The notes under the pieces were generated by a model, which was not told the origin of the DNA, did no database searches, and saw only the letters and a program-made list of their open reading frames with translations. Positions 25,068 through 33,842 of a DNA stretch of 64,000 nucleotides are shown in pieces. Made by a program: the position numbers and the translations under genes. Location of the stretch: assembly GCA_937890525.1 (NCBI GenBank), contig CALADI010000024.1, forward strand, positions 30,387-94,386, written 5' to 3'. The DNA comes from an uncultured Clostridia bacterium (lineage in GTDB: Bacteria; Bacillota; Clostridia; Oscillospirales; Oscillospiraceae). Each line of letters opens with the position of its first letter. The first letter of the stretch is position 1.

Positions 25068-26075
25068 TCAAGCGCCGAATTCCTCGGCGACCTTCTTCAG
25101 CATCTGCCGGATGGGAAGCTGATAGGGACAGCGCCCCTCGCAGGCACCGCATTCGATGCAGTCCCCGGCGGTGTGCTCCTGAGAGAAGTACCGGCTCTTA
25201 GCCCAGTCTGCCAGACCATACCGGGTCAGATATCCGCTGAACAGGAACATGGATGGAATGTTGATCCCCACGGTGCAGGGAGCGCAGTAGTTGCACCGGC
25301 GGCAGAAAGCGGTGCCCAGCTCCTTGCGGATCTGCTCGATCCGGGCAGTCTCCTCCGGGGTGATGGGGGTGCTGTTGCAGACGGCATCCAGATTCTGGCG
25401 GATCTCCGATTCTTCCGCCATGCCGGGGATCACCACCGTCACATCCGGGTTGTTGGCGATGAACCGCAGGGCAAGAGAAGCATCCTCCAGAGCGCCGCCG
25501 GCCAGCGGCTTCATGCAGATAAAGCCCACATTCTTCTGGGTGCATTGGCGCATCCATTCTTCGCCTTGGGTCTCCACCAGATTGTAGGGGAACATGATAG
25601 TCTCCACCCAAGGCAGTTCCAGCGCCCGGGCAAAGACCTCGGTGGAGTGGGCGGTCAGACCGATGTGACCGATCTTGCCGGCGGCCCGGGCTTCCATTAG
25701 GGCTTCCAGAGCGCCGCCGGGAGCCGTGACCTGCTCGAGCTGCTCCAGACTGGGGTTGTGAACTTGGTACAGGTCGATGTAGTCGGTGCGCAGGTTGGTC
25801 AGGCTGGTTTGGATGTCCCGCGCCATGCCTTCCCGATCCCGTGCCATGCTCTTGGTGGCAAGGACGAACCGGTCCCGAAGCCCTTCCAGAGCCTTGCCCA
25901 GATATTCCTCGCTGACGGTATAGCCCCGGGCGGTGTCAATGTAGTTCACGCCGTGTTCCAGCAGCAGTTCCATCAGGGGGCGGGTGTCATCCTGCCCGAT
26001 GCGCTGGATGGGGATGCCGCCGAAGCCCAATCGGGAGATCTTCAGTCCGGTTTTGCCGAGAATTCTGTATTCCAT
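25068..26075 (-). CDS. Aldo/keto reductase with C-terminal 4Fe-4S binding region
   Basis: A 335-residue protein. The AKR fold is seen in MEYRILGKTGLKISRLGFGG, NYIDTARGY (catalytic Tyr), VLATKSM (Lys) and DYIDLYQVHN. The C-terminal ~90 residues hold two Cys clusters, FCRRCNYCAPCTVGINI and CIECGACEGRCPYQLPI, typical of ferredoxin-like AKRs of anaerobes. It probably reduces a carbonyl using NADPH or a ferredoxin-linked donor. The start is ATG 26075 with GGAGG 9 bases upstream. Confidence 0.88.
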   Translation of the reverse strand: MEYRILGKTGLKISRLGFGGIPIQRIGQDDTRPLMELLLEHGVNYIDTARGYTVSEEYLGKALEGLRDRFVLATKSMARDREGMARDIQTSLTNLRTDYIDLYQVHNPSLEQLEQVTAPGGALEALMEARAAGKIGHIGLTAHSTEVFARALELPWVETIMFPYNLVETQGEEWMRQCTQKNVGFICMKPLAGGALEDASLALRFIANNPDVTVVIPGMAEESEIRQNLDAVCNSTPITPEETARIEQIRKELGTAFCRRCNYCAPCTVGINIPSMFLFSGYLTRYGLADWAKSRYFSQEHTAGDCIECGACEGRCPYQLPIRQMLKKVAEEFGA

Positions 26076-26132
26076 AAATCGTACCTCCAATTCTTTGATT
26101 ATGATCCGAATAGCGTGTTTGAGACAGGGGTA

Positions 26133-26675
26133 TCACATCACGATGCATGCCAGAGCGGCGCAGACGCAGCCGATCACAGCTCCGGAGAGCACATCGCTGG
26201 GGTAGTGTACCCCCACATACAGCCGGGAGTAGCCCATGACCACCGCCTGTGCCACGGCGGCCAGACGCAGCCACGGATTCGGCAGCATTACCGCCCACGC
26301 AATTCCGGCGGAAAAAGCCCCGCAGGTATGACCGGAGGGAAAGGAGTTGCGGTCGTTGGAGATCAGCAGGGGGATGTAATCATCCATGGTGACATAAGGG
26401 CGGGGGCGGGCGAAGAAGGGCTTGAGCATCAGGTTGGTGATGACCACGCTGAAGATCAAGGCGATGCCCGAGCACATGCCGGCGGCGTAGGTGCGCTCCC
26501 GGAACAGCATCAGTACCGATGCGGCGATCCAGATGGCTCCGCCGTTACCCAGGGAGGTGTAGATTTTCATGATCAGATCCATGACGCCGCCACGGCGGTG
26601 GCGCTGGATTTTGAGCAATAGGGATTCATCCGTGCGCTGAATGGCATCACGCAGGCGCCCTTGGTCTTGTGGCAT
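26133..26675 (-). CDS. PAP2 family phosphatase
   Basis: A 180-residue membrane phosphatase. The three PAP2 signatures are present: KPFFARPRP (KxxxxxxRP), PSGHT, and SRLYVGVHYPSD (SRxxxxxHxxxD). About five TM segments. Such proteins dephosphorylate undecaprenyl pyrophosphate or phosphatidyl lipids. The start is ATG 26675 (AAGGA 9 bases upstream, MPQDQGRL); the frame is open much further upstream but without coding character. Confidence 0.88.
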   Translation of the reverse strand: MPQDQGRLRDAIQRTDESLLLKIQRHRRGGVMDLIMKIYTSLGNGGAIWIAASVLMLFRERTYAAGMCSGIALIFSVVITNLMLKPFFARPRPYVTMDDYIPLLISNDRNSFPSGHTCGAFSAGIAWAVMLPNPWLRLAAVAQAVVMGYSRLYVGVHYPSDVLSGAVIGCVCAALACIVM

Positions 26676-26995
26676 AGCAACAGATCCTTCCGGGAGGTGG
26701 GATGCACGGCCGCTTCTCCAGCGGGGCGATGTGCATCGAGGAAAAATGTCCGCCGATCCGGCGGAGTACAGATACACTATCATGATACCAAATGATCCCC
26801 GATTTTTCAACCTCAGGAAAGGGAAACTGCGGGGAAAACTGCATCTACTGAAAAGCTTGCCCGGGGCCCCGACTTGACAGCGCACCTTCCTTTGATATAT
26901 AGTGAATTTGGAAGAAACAAAAAACACCCCCCGGACACGCCGGGCACAAAAGGCGGATTCTTGCTGCTTATGCAAGGATATTTTGGAGAACACAT
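26676..26995. promoter_or_regulatory. Intergenic region with the promoter of the XRE-TPR gene
   Basis: On the plus strand TTGACA (26874-26879), a 16-base spacer and TATATA (26896-26901) precede the XRE-TPR gene by about 95 bases. Nothing else was recognised in this stretch. Confidence 0.6.
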
Positions 26996-28141
26996 ATGAA
27001 CTACACCTCTTTTATGATCCGCAAGACCAGAGTGGAGAAAAATTGGAGTCAGGAGGGACTGTGCAGGAACATCTGCACGGCATCCTACCTGTCCAAAATC
27101 GAACAGGGAAAGGCAGAGCCTTCCGATGAGATCGTGGGGCTGCTGTTTGAACGGCTGGGCATCCGCTGGAATACCCAGTCATTGACGGGAGAGGAAATCC
27201 GGCGAGCTTATGACCTGCTGTTTTCGGAGGAGTACGAGCTTCTGGTGCAGGAGTTGGAAACCGAGGAATTCCGTGGCTATGAAAACAGTCCGTGGGGCTT
27301 GGATGCGCTGCTTCTTCGCAACACCGTGGGCAACGGGGGCGAGGTGGATCCGGAACTGGAGGTGCTGATGGATCCCAAGCAGCTATCTCTCCAGCGGCTT
27401 TTGCAGGAACGGGGAGATGAAGCCGTCCGGCTGTACCCCTGCGGATACACCTATTACGCCGCGGGATTTGCCTATTACTGCCGGGGTGACTATGCAAGAG
27501 CCATCGACTTCATGAACCGGGCCAACACCTTGGCCTGTGACGAGGGCAGCGTGCGGATCATGCTCAATGCCCGGATCACGGTGGGATCCTGCTATTCCAA
27601 TCTCAGCGATTTTGACTCCATGAACCGTCACTATGCCGCGGCACGCCGTCTGGCCCGGTCGCTGGGGGATATGGAATCTATGCAGAATATGGACTATAAC
27701 ATTGCCGCCACCTGCTTGGAAGCGGGGCGGTATGCAGAAGCCCTGACCTATTTCCAAACCCAGAGGGATTCCGAGAGCATACTGGTGCTGCACAAACTGG
27801 CGATCTGCTATGAGAAGCTGGACCGCAGGGCAGATGCCTTGGAGGTTTTGGAGCGGGCGTTGGCGCTGAAGGATGAATCTGCGGGGCAGATGATGCACGA
27901 AATGTGCCGGACGGTGTATCTGCGCCTGACCCAGATCCGGTATCTGGACTCCCAGATCTATGGCGACAGCTTGCTGGGCACCTTCGCCCTGTGCCGCAGC
28001 AATGCCCCTGTGGGCTACTGCCTGTTCCACATGCCGTGGATGCTGGAATGGTATGAACATCACCGCCAGTATAAGCAGGTGGCGGCGCTGCTGCTGGAAT
28101 TTCCTGACTATGGGAAAAATAGATCCTTAAACAGAGAATAA
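26996..28141 (+). CDS. XRE family regulator with TPR domain (RRNPP-like)
   Basis: A 381-residue protein. Residues about 8-60 form a helix-turn-helix (RVEKNWSQEGLCRNICTASYLSKIEQGKAEPS). From about residue 150 on are TPR-like helical pairs (YYAAGFAYYCRGDYARAIDFMNRANTLA; YNIAATCLEAGRYAEALTYF). This layout is shared with peptide-sensing regulators (PlcR/Rgg type), but no small peptide gene was found beside it. An MFS transporter starts 76 bases downstream and is the likely target. Confidence 0.75.
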   Translation: MNYTSFMIRKTRVEKNWSQEGLCRNICTASYLSKIEQGKAEPSDEIVGLLFERLGIRWNTQSLTGEEIRRAYDLLFSEEYELLVQELETEEFRGYENSPWGLDALLLRNTVGNGGEVDPELEVLMDPKQLSLQRLLQERGDEAVRLYPCGYTYYAAGFAYYCRGDYARAIDFMNRANTLACDEGSVRIMLNARITVGSCYSNLSDFDSMNRHYAAARRLARSLGDMESMQNMDYNIAATCLEAGRYAEALTYFQTQRDSESILVLHKLAICYEKLDRRADALEVLERALALKDESAGQMMHEMCRTVYLRLTQIRYLDSQIYGDSLLGTFALCRSNAPVGYCLFHMPWMLEWYEHHRQYKQVAALLLEFPDYGKNRSLNRE

Positions 28142-28217
28142 CGAAGGAATTGTCCCAGAACTGTCCCGTTGTCATCACCTTAAATCTGTGCTACCCTATA
28201 TACACGAGGTGATGACC

Positions 28218-29438
28218 ATGAAGAACAAACTCTGGACTAGGAATTTTACTCTGCTGATCTGCGCCACCACCATGGGGACGATCGGCTCCATTGCCGGGGG
28301 ATTCGCCCTTTCATTTCTGGTGTTTGACGAGACGGGCAGTACACTGGCGGCGGCGCTGATCCTTGCCACCCAGTTGATCCCCGGGTTCCTGATTCCCACC
28401 TTCTTTGCCCCGTGGATGGATCGGCTTCCCCGCAAGCCTTTCTTGGTGGCGGGGGATCTGGTGAACGGGGTGCTGTATACCGGCATGGGGATCTATCTGC
28501 TGAGCAGACCCTTCTCCTACATGGGGTATCTGGGCTTCTCGCTGGTGCTGGCCTGCTTGGGCAGCTTTGATTCTCTGGCGTACAACAGCATCTACCCCAA
28601 CCTGATCCCCAAGGGGATGGAGGACAAGGGCTATGCCGTCTCCGGGATGCTCTACCCGGTGCTCAATGTGCTGATGATGCCGGTTTCCGCGCTGCTGATG
28701 GACACCATCGGTGTGGCGTGGATCCTCATCGGGCAGGGGGGACTGTCCGTCCTTGCCGCTGTGACCGAACATTTCATCCGTTTGGAGGAACAAAATCGGC
28801 TGAACGGGCAGAGGTACACCCTTTCTCTGTGGTGGCAGGATCTGAAGGACGGCTTTGCCTACCTGCGCCGGGAGAAGGGACTGCAAGGGATCTATTCGTA
28901 TATGGCGGTGACCAACGGTGTGGCACAGGGCTACGGGCCGCTGATGATCGCATTCTTTCGCACCATGCCGGGGATGACCAGCTTTATGTATGCTATGTTT
29001 TCCGTGGCGGAGTTTCTGGGGCGGTCTGTGGGCGGGGTGTTCTGCTACCGCTTCCGCATCGAGAAAAAGAAGAAATATGGATTCGCCTTTTTCGTCTATC
29101 AGTTTTATGAGATCATGGATATGTCCCTGCTGTGGCTGCCCTATCCGCTGATGCTGGTGAACCGGGGGATCTGCGGATTCCTGGGGATCAACAGCGCCAC
29201 CATGCGTCAGGCAGCCGTGCAATCCTACATCCCCGACGAGTTCCGGGCAAGGGTCAACGCCTTGTCAGGGGTGATGATCTTGGTCATGAGCAGCATTTTT
29301 GCTTTATTGATCGGCGCTATGGGGGAGGTCATGGATCTCAGGATCTGCATGACCCTGTGCGCCGGGCTGACCCTTGCCGTGTGCTGGGTCACCATCGGAC
29401 GGCGCAGGAAGGAGATCTCCCGGATCTATGAAGCATGA
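28218..29438 (+). CDS. MFS transporter
   Basis: A 406-residue protein with 12 predicted TM segments. The loop between TM2 and TM3 has APWMDRLPRKPFLVAGD, the MFS motif A (GxxxDRxGRR/K). The start preferred is ATG 28218 (GAGGTG 6 bases upstream); ATG 28212 abuts the ribosome binding site. Similar transporters export drugs or peptides; the substrate is unknown. It lies directly after a TPR regulator and ends at a strong terminator. Confidence 0.83.
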   Translation: MKNKLWTRNFTLLICATTMGTIGSIAGGFALSFLVFDETGSTLAAALILATQLIPGFLIPTFFAPWMDRLPRKPFLVAGDLVNGVLYTGMGIYLLSRPFSYMGYLGFSLVLACLGSFDSLAYNSIYPNLIPKGMEDKGYAVSGMLYPVLNVLMMPVSALLMDTIGVAWILIGQGGLSVLAAVTEHFIRLEEQNRLNGQRYTLSLWWQDLKDGFAYLRREKGLQGIYSYMAVTNGVAQGYGPLMIAFFRTMPGMTSFMYAMFSVAEFLGRSVGGVFCYRFRIEKKKKYGFAFFVYQFYEIMDMSLLWLPYPLMLVNRGICGFLGINSATMRQAAVQSYIPDEFRARVNALSGVMILVMSSIFALLIGAMGEVMDLRICMTLCAGLTLAVCWVTIGRRRKEISRIYEA

Positions 29439-29464
29439 TCCGTGGGCAATGGCGAATCAAAAAC

Positions 29465-29505
29465 AAAATCGGGATGGAGTCATCGTAGGCTCCATCCCGA
29501 TTTTT
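29465..29505. terminator. Bidirectional terminator
   Basis: A 15-base stem AAAATCGGGATGGAG/CTCCATCCCGATTTT (29465-29479 with 29490-29504), with T-runs in both directions, between MFS (+) and GNAT (-). Confidence 0.88.
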
Positions 29506-29513
29506 GCTGTGTT

Positions 29514-29927
29514 CTATGGAATTTGGGACAACCGCACAAAGCCGCAGCATCCGATCTGCTCCAGCGGTGCAAAGCCCAGAGCGCGGTAGAATGCCTTGGT
29601 TTTGGGGGTGTCATCGGTGGTCAGGAAAATCTGGCGGACATGGGAAAACTGCTGTAAGATCCTGTGCATCAGCGCCGTGCCGATCCCTCTGCGCTGATAC
29701 TCCGGCTTCACCAGAATATCTTGAATGTATACGATGGTTTGACCGTCTCCGACCACTCGGATCAGTCCCACCAAATCGGTTCCCTCATATGCCCCGAGGG
29801 TCAGCAGAGAGTGCTGCAGCCCCGCTTCCAGCGTGGCAGGGTCAGAAGTGTAGGCCGTCCAGCCTACGCTGTTGTATAAATCCAGCACCTCGTCCATAGG
29901 GATGCTGAGACATTCTTTGATCGTCAT
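29514..29927 (-). CDS. GNAT family N-acetyltransferase
   Basis: A 137-residue GNAT protein with motif A IQDILVKPEYQRRGIGTALM and the C-terminal TKAFYRALGFAPLEQ. The N-terminus MDEVLDLYNSVGWTAYT is typical of a small acetyltransferase group common in Firmicutes. The substrate is unknown. Confidence 0.85.
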   Translation of the reverse strand: MTIKECLSIPMDEVLDLYNSVGWTAYTSDPATLEAGLQHSLLTLGAYEGTDLVGLIRVVGDGQTIVYIQDILVKPEYQRRGIGTALMHRILQQFSHVRQIFLTTDDTPKTKAFYRALGFAPLEQIGCCGFVRLSQIP

Positions 29928-30017
29928 ATTATGTAACCTCCTATTGCCGAATTGTGGTCAAAATCAGAGGATCAGCGCAATCTCATGATTCCTGCTCCTT
30001 TCCGTGGTTCAGAGGGC

Positions 30018-30353
30018 TTATTCTGCCAAAAGTGCGTTGTGATACCGGACGAATCGGGGATCTTGGCGCCGGTACTCCGGGCTGATCTCAAAGTCCGCCA
30101 TCCGTGCCCCGATCTCCTCCTTCAAAAATGTGCGATAGGCATCGGTGGGCTGATAGAAGTGGATTTGGCAGTCCCCTTCTGCGGATGCAGCCAGGATCTT
30201 CTGATACAGATCCTGCACCACTTCCTCCCCCAGCACCGGCATAGCGCCGGGGCAGACCAGCTCCTCCTCCCACCCGGTGCGCCCGGATAGGAAGCCGGCG
30301 TCTGCTACTGTGTACAGGCCGTACGCACGGTGGTCTGAGAGGACGGGGCTAAC
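30018..30353 (-). pseudogene. 5'-truncated or start-less gene remnant
   Basis: A coding-like frame runs from about 30353 (SPVLSDHRAYGLYTVADAGF) to the stop at 30018 (VRYHNALLAE), about 110 residues. GGAGGGG precedes it, but no ATG, GTG or TTG stands at a suitable distance; the first ATG is internal at 30242. The frame begins right after the stop of the upstream small gene. It is probably a truncated gene. The family is not recognised. Confidence 0.45.
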
Positions 30354-30361
30354 TGCCCCTC

Positions 30362-30595
30362 CTACTCGATTAGCTCAGTAAATTCGTAGATGTAGGTCAC
30401 GCTGCTGTTATCGTAGGAATATACGATCCGACCGTCAGGAAGGACCTCCTTCTTGAACATCTCGAAATCGCGGCCGTGCTTCATGCGCACATAGTCATCG
30501 GTGCTGCCGATCTCTGCTTCTTCGAAGAAGGTCTGAGGCCGGGAGGAACCGGCACAGGCGTTATAGAATTTCGCTACGATCTCGTATTCTTTCAT
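30362..30595 (-). CDS. Small hypothetical protein
   Basis: A 77-residue acidic protein (MKEYEIVAKFYNACAGSSRP...TYIYEFTELIE). CAGGAGGACTCC gives a strong ribosome binding site 6-7 bases before the ATG. It is the middle of three small same-strand genes, the other two being broken. The family is not recognised. Confidence 0.6.
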   Translation of the reverse strand: MKEYEIVAKFYNACAGSSRPQTFFEEAEIGSTDDYVRMKHGRDFEMFKKEVLPDGRIVYSYDNSSVTYIYEFTELIE

Positions 30596-30613
30596 GTGGA
30601 GTCCTCCTGTGTG

Positions 30614-30744
30614 TTAGTTGAAATATTCGGATACATCGGCCTTGTCATTGTACTGCTTCGAACCCGGACGATAATCAGATCACAGTCCTCTTTTTGCATG
30701 AATACTAGGGTTTGCAGGATGTATGCGGCGTTGACATGCTTCAT
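30614..30744 (-). pseudogene. Frameshifted small gene
   Basis: From ATG 30744 (GTAGGAGGTGTAACT upstream) the frame reads MKHVNAAYILQTLVFMQKED and then CDLIIVRVR. A shift near 30660-30670 is needed to continue as KQYNDKADVSEYFN and stop at 30614. Corrected, the product would be about 43 residues. It is upstream of the 77-residue gene. Confidence 0.5.
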
Positions 30745-30923
30745 AGTTACACCTCCTACGCTCCAATCGACGGCTGTGATTGGGGCAAAATGAGAGGTGA
30801 TGCCAGATACAATGCGGCTGCTCCGAATGCTGAAGGAACAGCGCTCTGCAATGCACTCTCTGAGGGCATTATAGCAGATTTTTGCGAGAATTTCAAACGA
30901 AAACTCTCATTTGGATTTGATGC

Positions 30924-31100
30924 TTACAGAAAAGCAATTTGTTTCAGATCACGCCACATCCCGGCGGCAGTGTGCTCGAGCGATGTTTGATCTGCGGGAG
31001 AGAACAGCGTGATTTTCAGCCTGCGGTTTTTGAGATTCCACCAGCCGACTACGGTTCCATGCACAACGATGGCGGGACGGACGATCCCGGCGAGGGTGAA
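30924..31100 (-). pseudogene. C-terminal fragment of an AlkZ-like winged-helix protein gene
   Basis: The minus strand encodes LAGIVRPAIVVHGTVVGWWN, then LKNRRLKITLFSPADQ and MWRDLKQIAFL, ending at the TAA 30926-30924. This closely matches the last 60 residues of the intact protein at 45055-46062 (LAGIVRPAILVNGTVVGWWN...). The rest of the gene is missing. It marks a past copy of the same gene family outside the island. Confidence 0.75.
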
Positions 31101-31108
31101 GATGCAGG

Positions 31109-31138
31109 TTTACAAGAGTTGGATCAGCGTGATATAAT
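31109..31138 (+). promoter_or_regulatory. Promoter of the phosphotransferase gene
   Basis: TTTACA (31109-31114), 18 bases, TATAAT (31133-31138), about 25 bases before the start. Confidence 0.65.
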
Positions 31139-31165
31139 GGCAAAAAATGAGAGAAGGGGATGGAA

Positions 31166-32053
31166 ATGGGAGTATATCAGGATATTATCGCTCGGAAGCC
31201 GATTGAAAAAGGCTGGTCGGGTGACCGGAAATACTGCGCCACCACCGCTGACGGCAGTAAATATCTGCTGCGGCTCTCTCCGCTGGAAAAACATGACCGC
31301 AGGAAGCGGGAGTTTGACAAGATGTGCGAAGTCGCAGCACTTGCCATCCCTATGGCCCAGCCGGTGGAGTTTGGGGTCTGCGCGGAGGGCGTGTATACCA
31401 TAGAGCGCTTCATTGAGGGCGTGGATGCGGAAGAATACATCCCCGGGCTGCCAGCCGAAAATCAGTATTCCTACGGTCTGGATGCAGGACGGATCCTTGC
31501 GAAGCTGCACACAATCCATGCTCCTGCGGATGCACCGGCATGGGGTCCCCACTTCCATGCAAAGATCGACCGCAACATCGCCATGTACGAAGCTTGCCTA
31601 CTGAAATACGAAAATGCCAAGCCGTTCTTGACCTATATCGAAGAAAACCGGCACCTTCTGGCAGATCGTCCACAATCCTATCAGCACGGAGATTATCATG
31701 TTGGAAATATGATGGTGGACAAGCAGGGAAAACTGACCGTCATCGACTTTGACCGGGATGACTTTGGTGATCCATGGGAGGAATTCAACCGCATTGTCTG
31801 GTGTGCTCACACTGCCCCGGCTTTTGCAAGCGGCATGGTGGACGGCTATTTTGATGGCCAGGTTCCCGTGGAATTCTGGAAGCTGCTGGCGCTGTATATC
31901 TGCTCCAACACCTTGAGTTCTCTGCCGTGGGCGATCCCTTTCGGGGAGGGGGAGATTCAGATCATGCGCGATCAGGCTGCACAGATACTTCGGTGGTACG
32001 ACGATATGAAAAATATAGTGCCTGCGTGGTACAAATCGATGTACAGATGGTAA
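31166..32053 (+). CDS. Aminoglycoside phosphotransferase (APH)-fold kinase
   Basis: A 295-residue APH/choline-kinase fold protein. Seen: YLLRLSPLEKHDRRKREFDKM (N-lobe), YQHGDYHVGNMMVDKQGK (catalytic HGDxHxxN) and LTVIDFDRDDFGDPWEEF (metal-binding IDFD). The pattern fits small-molecule phosphotransferases rather than a proven resistance enzyme; the substrate is unknown. The start preferred is ATG 31166 (GAAGGGG 6 bases upstream); ATG 31160 is an alternative. Confidence 0.85.
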   Translation: MGVYQDIIARKPIEKGWSGDRKYCATTADGSKYLLRLSPLEKHDRRKREFDKMCEVAALAIPMAQPVEFGVCAEGVYTIERFIEGVDAEEYIPGLPAENQYSYGLDAGRILAKLHTIHAPADAPAWGPHFHAKIDRNIAMYEACLLKYENAKPFLTYIEENRHLLADRPQSYQHGDYHVGNMMVDKQGKLTVIDFDRDDFGDPWEEFNRIVWCAHTAPAFASGMVDGYFDGQVPVEFWKLLALYICSNTLSSLPWAIPFGEGEIQIMRDQAAQILRWYDDMKNIVPAWYKSMYRW

Positions 32054-32159
32054 AACAGATTCCCTATGCGACGAAGGAGTTCATGGTTGAGAAGCAGTGT
32101 GTGCAACGATAAGAAGGCGTATGTATTTGCCACTTCGTAAATTGAACTTCCGAAAATAT

Positions 32160-32198
32160 CAAACCCGCCAGTTTTCGTCATGAGAACTGGCGGGTTTT
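32160..32198. terminator. Bidirectional terminator
   Basis: A 12-bp stem AACCCGCCAGTT/AACTGGCGGGTT with T- and A-runs on both sides, between the APH gene and the convergent deformylase gene. Confidence 0.85.
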
Positions 32199-32236
32199 AC
32201 GATATAACGGGACTGGTCACGGATCAGGCGGCTGCC

Positions 32237-32647
32237 TTAAATGATGATACCCTCACAATGATCCACCTCATGCTGGATGATTTGCGCCGTCCATCCGGTG
32301 AAAGTCTTGAACCGCTCTTGGAACTGTTCATTCTGATAGCGTACCTTAATGGACTGCCAGCGCTGGGTCGGGCGGGTTCCCTCGAGGGACAGGCAGCCTT
32401 CCTCCGTCTGATAGGGGGTGGAGCGCTTGATGATCTCCGGGTTGAACATCACCATGTATGCACCATCGTTGTCAAAGACGATGATGCGCTTGTTGACGCC
32501 GATCATGTTGGCCGCCATACCTACACAGCGCTCCTTGTTGGCTTCCAGTGTGTCCAGCAAGTCCTGAGCCACGGGAAGATCCTCCGGCGTGGCAGTTGCC
32601 GCCTTTTGTGCCAAGAAGAATTTGTCTTTCATGATCTCTCTTATCAT
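32237..32647 (-). CDS. def: Peptide deformylase
   Basis: A 136-residue enzyme that removes the formyl group from new N-termini. The three signatures are present: GMAANMIGVNKR (motif 1, usually GxAAxQ; the Gln is replaced by Met), EEGCLSLEG (motif 2, metal Cys) and QHEVDHCEG (motif 3, HExxDH). The short form with Asn-Met in motif 1 is an atypical, type-III-like variant, and activity should not be taken for granted. The start is ATG 32647 (GGAG 7 bases upstream). It is the last backbone gene before the island. Confidence 0.88.
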   Translation of the reverse strand: MIREIMKDKFFLAQKAATATPEDLPVAQDLLDTLEANKERCVGMAANMIGVNKRIIVFDNDGAYMVMFNPEIIKRSTPYQTEEGCLSLEGTRPTQRWQSIKVRYQNEQFQERFKTFTGWTAQIIQHEVDHCEGIII

Positions 32648-32751
32648 TTGGAATCTCCAATCGGATAGAATGATTTTATTTTACCACAAGATGATCTCTT
32701 TTTCTACTATCACGGAGTAACAGTATACGAGTTGCACATAGCACGGCAACC

Positions 32752-32876
32752 AAATAAGATTTTTCTGATAAATTGTTTTTATGCAGAGATGAGAAAAAGC
32801 CCAGACTCCGCAGAAGCGGATTCTGGACTTTTGGTCCGAGTGGCGAGACTCGAAGTCGCGGCATCATGATCCCAAA
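32752..32876 (-). repeat. Displaced tRNA-Pro 3' half with terminator (island boundary)
   Basis: Bases 32832-32876 match the 3' half of the intact tRNA-Pro gene from CCA to the anticodon loop, with a few changes. It is followed on the minus strand by a terminator hairpin (32794-32831, AAAAG stem) and an A+T-rich tail. The same tail, hairpin position and tRNA end recur at 58022-58119. This is the displaced end expected after integration of an element into tRNA-Pro. Confidence 0.75.
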
Positions 32877-33046
32877 AACCTCTTGGAACTTTTTTCTAAC
32901 AATTTCCGCTCCTTTTTGGCACCATTTATTCCACAAAAGCTGCTCGTTGAAACTCTTTCCTCCACTGTTTCCATGTGCTCCAAACCCGGTTATGGTCAAA
33001 TATGTGGTCAAAAACCGCTTCTCGCAAAATCAGGGAAGCGGTTCGT
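32877..33046 (-). other. Island end with terminator and possible integrase arm sites
   Basis: On the minus strand TTTTGACCACATATTTGACC (around 32993-33012) contains two direct TTTGACCA-like words 11 bases apart, as in integrase arm-type sites. The hairpin AACCGCTTC/GAAGCGGTT with TTT (33043-33009) terminates the gene at 33047. No gene is seen here. Confidence 0.45.
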
Positions 33047-33733
33047 TCATTCTTGTGTGTAGGGGTCCCAGTATGTGGTTCGATAATTGTGTCCGGGAAG
33101 CAACTGCTTGCGGTATTCCTTCATTACGGTAGTGTGGAGTGTGGTATCATCCACAACATCATCTTTGTCTTTGAAAAGAACCCACCAGACCTTCCACTGC
33201 ACTTCGTTTGCAACCTCCGGTGACACATCCGGTACTTCTTTGCGAATGATATCCTGGATGCGGCGCAACTTTGCATTCATAATCTTATTATCTGCTTCCT
33301 TGTCACGCACTTTGTAGGGAAGATGATAAAGGGGCTCTAGCAATGCAGCATCATGGGAACTGACATAAGTAAAACAGCCATCATCCGCATACAGCTCCAG
33401 AAAAGCCAGCGGATGCTGCGGCACGATTCTGTTACTCATGTAGCGTGGATCCTCTAATTCAGGGAGGGGGTATTTGCAGATGTTGTCCTTGGAGTATTCA
33501 GCAGGAATTGCAGAGAACACACCCCAGATCATCTGCATATTCCGTAGGTCAACATCCCGGCGAAGTTCTTCATCGGTGAGAAACAGCTTTCGTTCTGCCC
33601 ACTTCTCGCAGCCATCCCAGCCGCAGTAATCGAAGCAATCCAAGTCGGTGATCAGCCAATTGTGGGGCGGCAATTCCGGAAGAGTAGCAAGAATATCCTT
33701 AAATTGGCTGGTTTCCACATAAACACACGGCAT
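33047..33733 (-). CDS. Hypothetical protein at the island edge
   Basis: A 228-residue soluble protein (MPCVYVETSQFKDILATLPELPPHNWLITDLDCFD...). It contains CGWDGCEKWAERKLFLTDEE and a C-terminal WKVWWVLFKDKDDVVDDTTL. It is rich in Asp, Glu and Trp. The family is not recognised. AGGAGG lies 8 bases before ATG 33733. No neighbour points to its job. Confidence 0.65.
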   Translation of the reverse strand: MPCVYVETSQFKDILATLPELPPHNWLITDLDCFDYCGWDGCEKWAERKLFLTDEELRRDVDLRNMQMIWGVFSAIPAEYSKDNICKYPLPELEDPRYMSNRIVPQHPLAFLELYADDGCFTYVSSHDAALLEPLYHLPYKVRDKEADNKIMNAKLRRIQDIIRKEVPDVSPEVANEVQWKVWWVLFKDKDDVVDDTTLHTTVMKEYRKQLLPGHNYRTTYWDPYTQE

Positions 33734-33815
33734 AACTCGCACCTCCTTCACAGGGAATTTCTATAGTGATTGTACCTTACAGAACAGCTTTAATCAAGAC
33801 ATTTCTGCTTTCGAT

Positions 33816-33842
33816 AATTGCACCGCTATAAACAAAGAAAAG
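33816..33842 (+). repeat. Island repeat, copy 1
   Basis: Contains GCTATAAACAAAGAAAAG preceded by AATTGCACC. First of five same-orientation copies. It opens the block that holds the methylase/MORC/Z1 operon. Confidence 0.8.

Noticed and set aside
31160..32053. Calling the APH-fold gene an aminoglycoside-resistance gene
   Set aside because: The catalytic motifs show a kinase fold only; no feature points to a known resistance subfamily.
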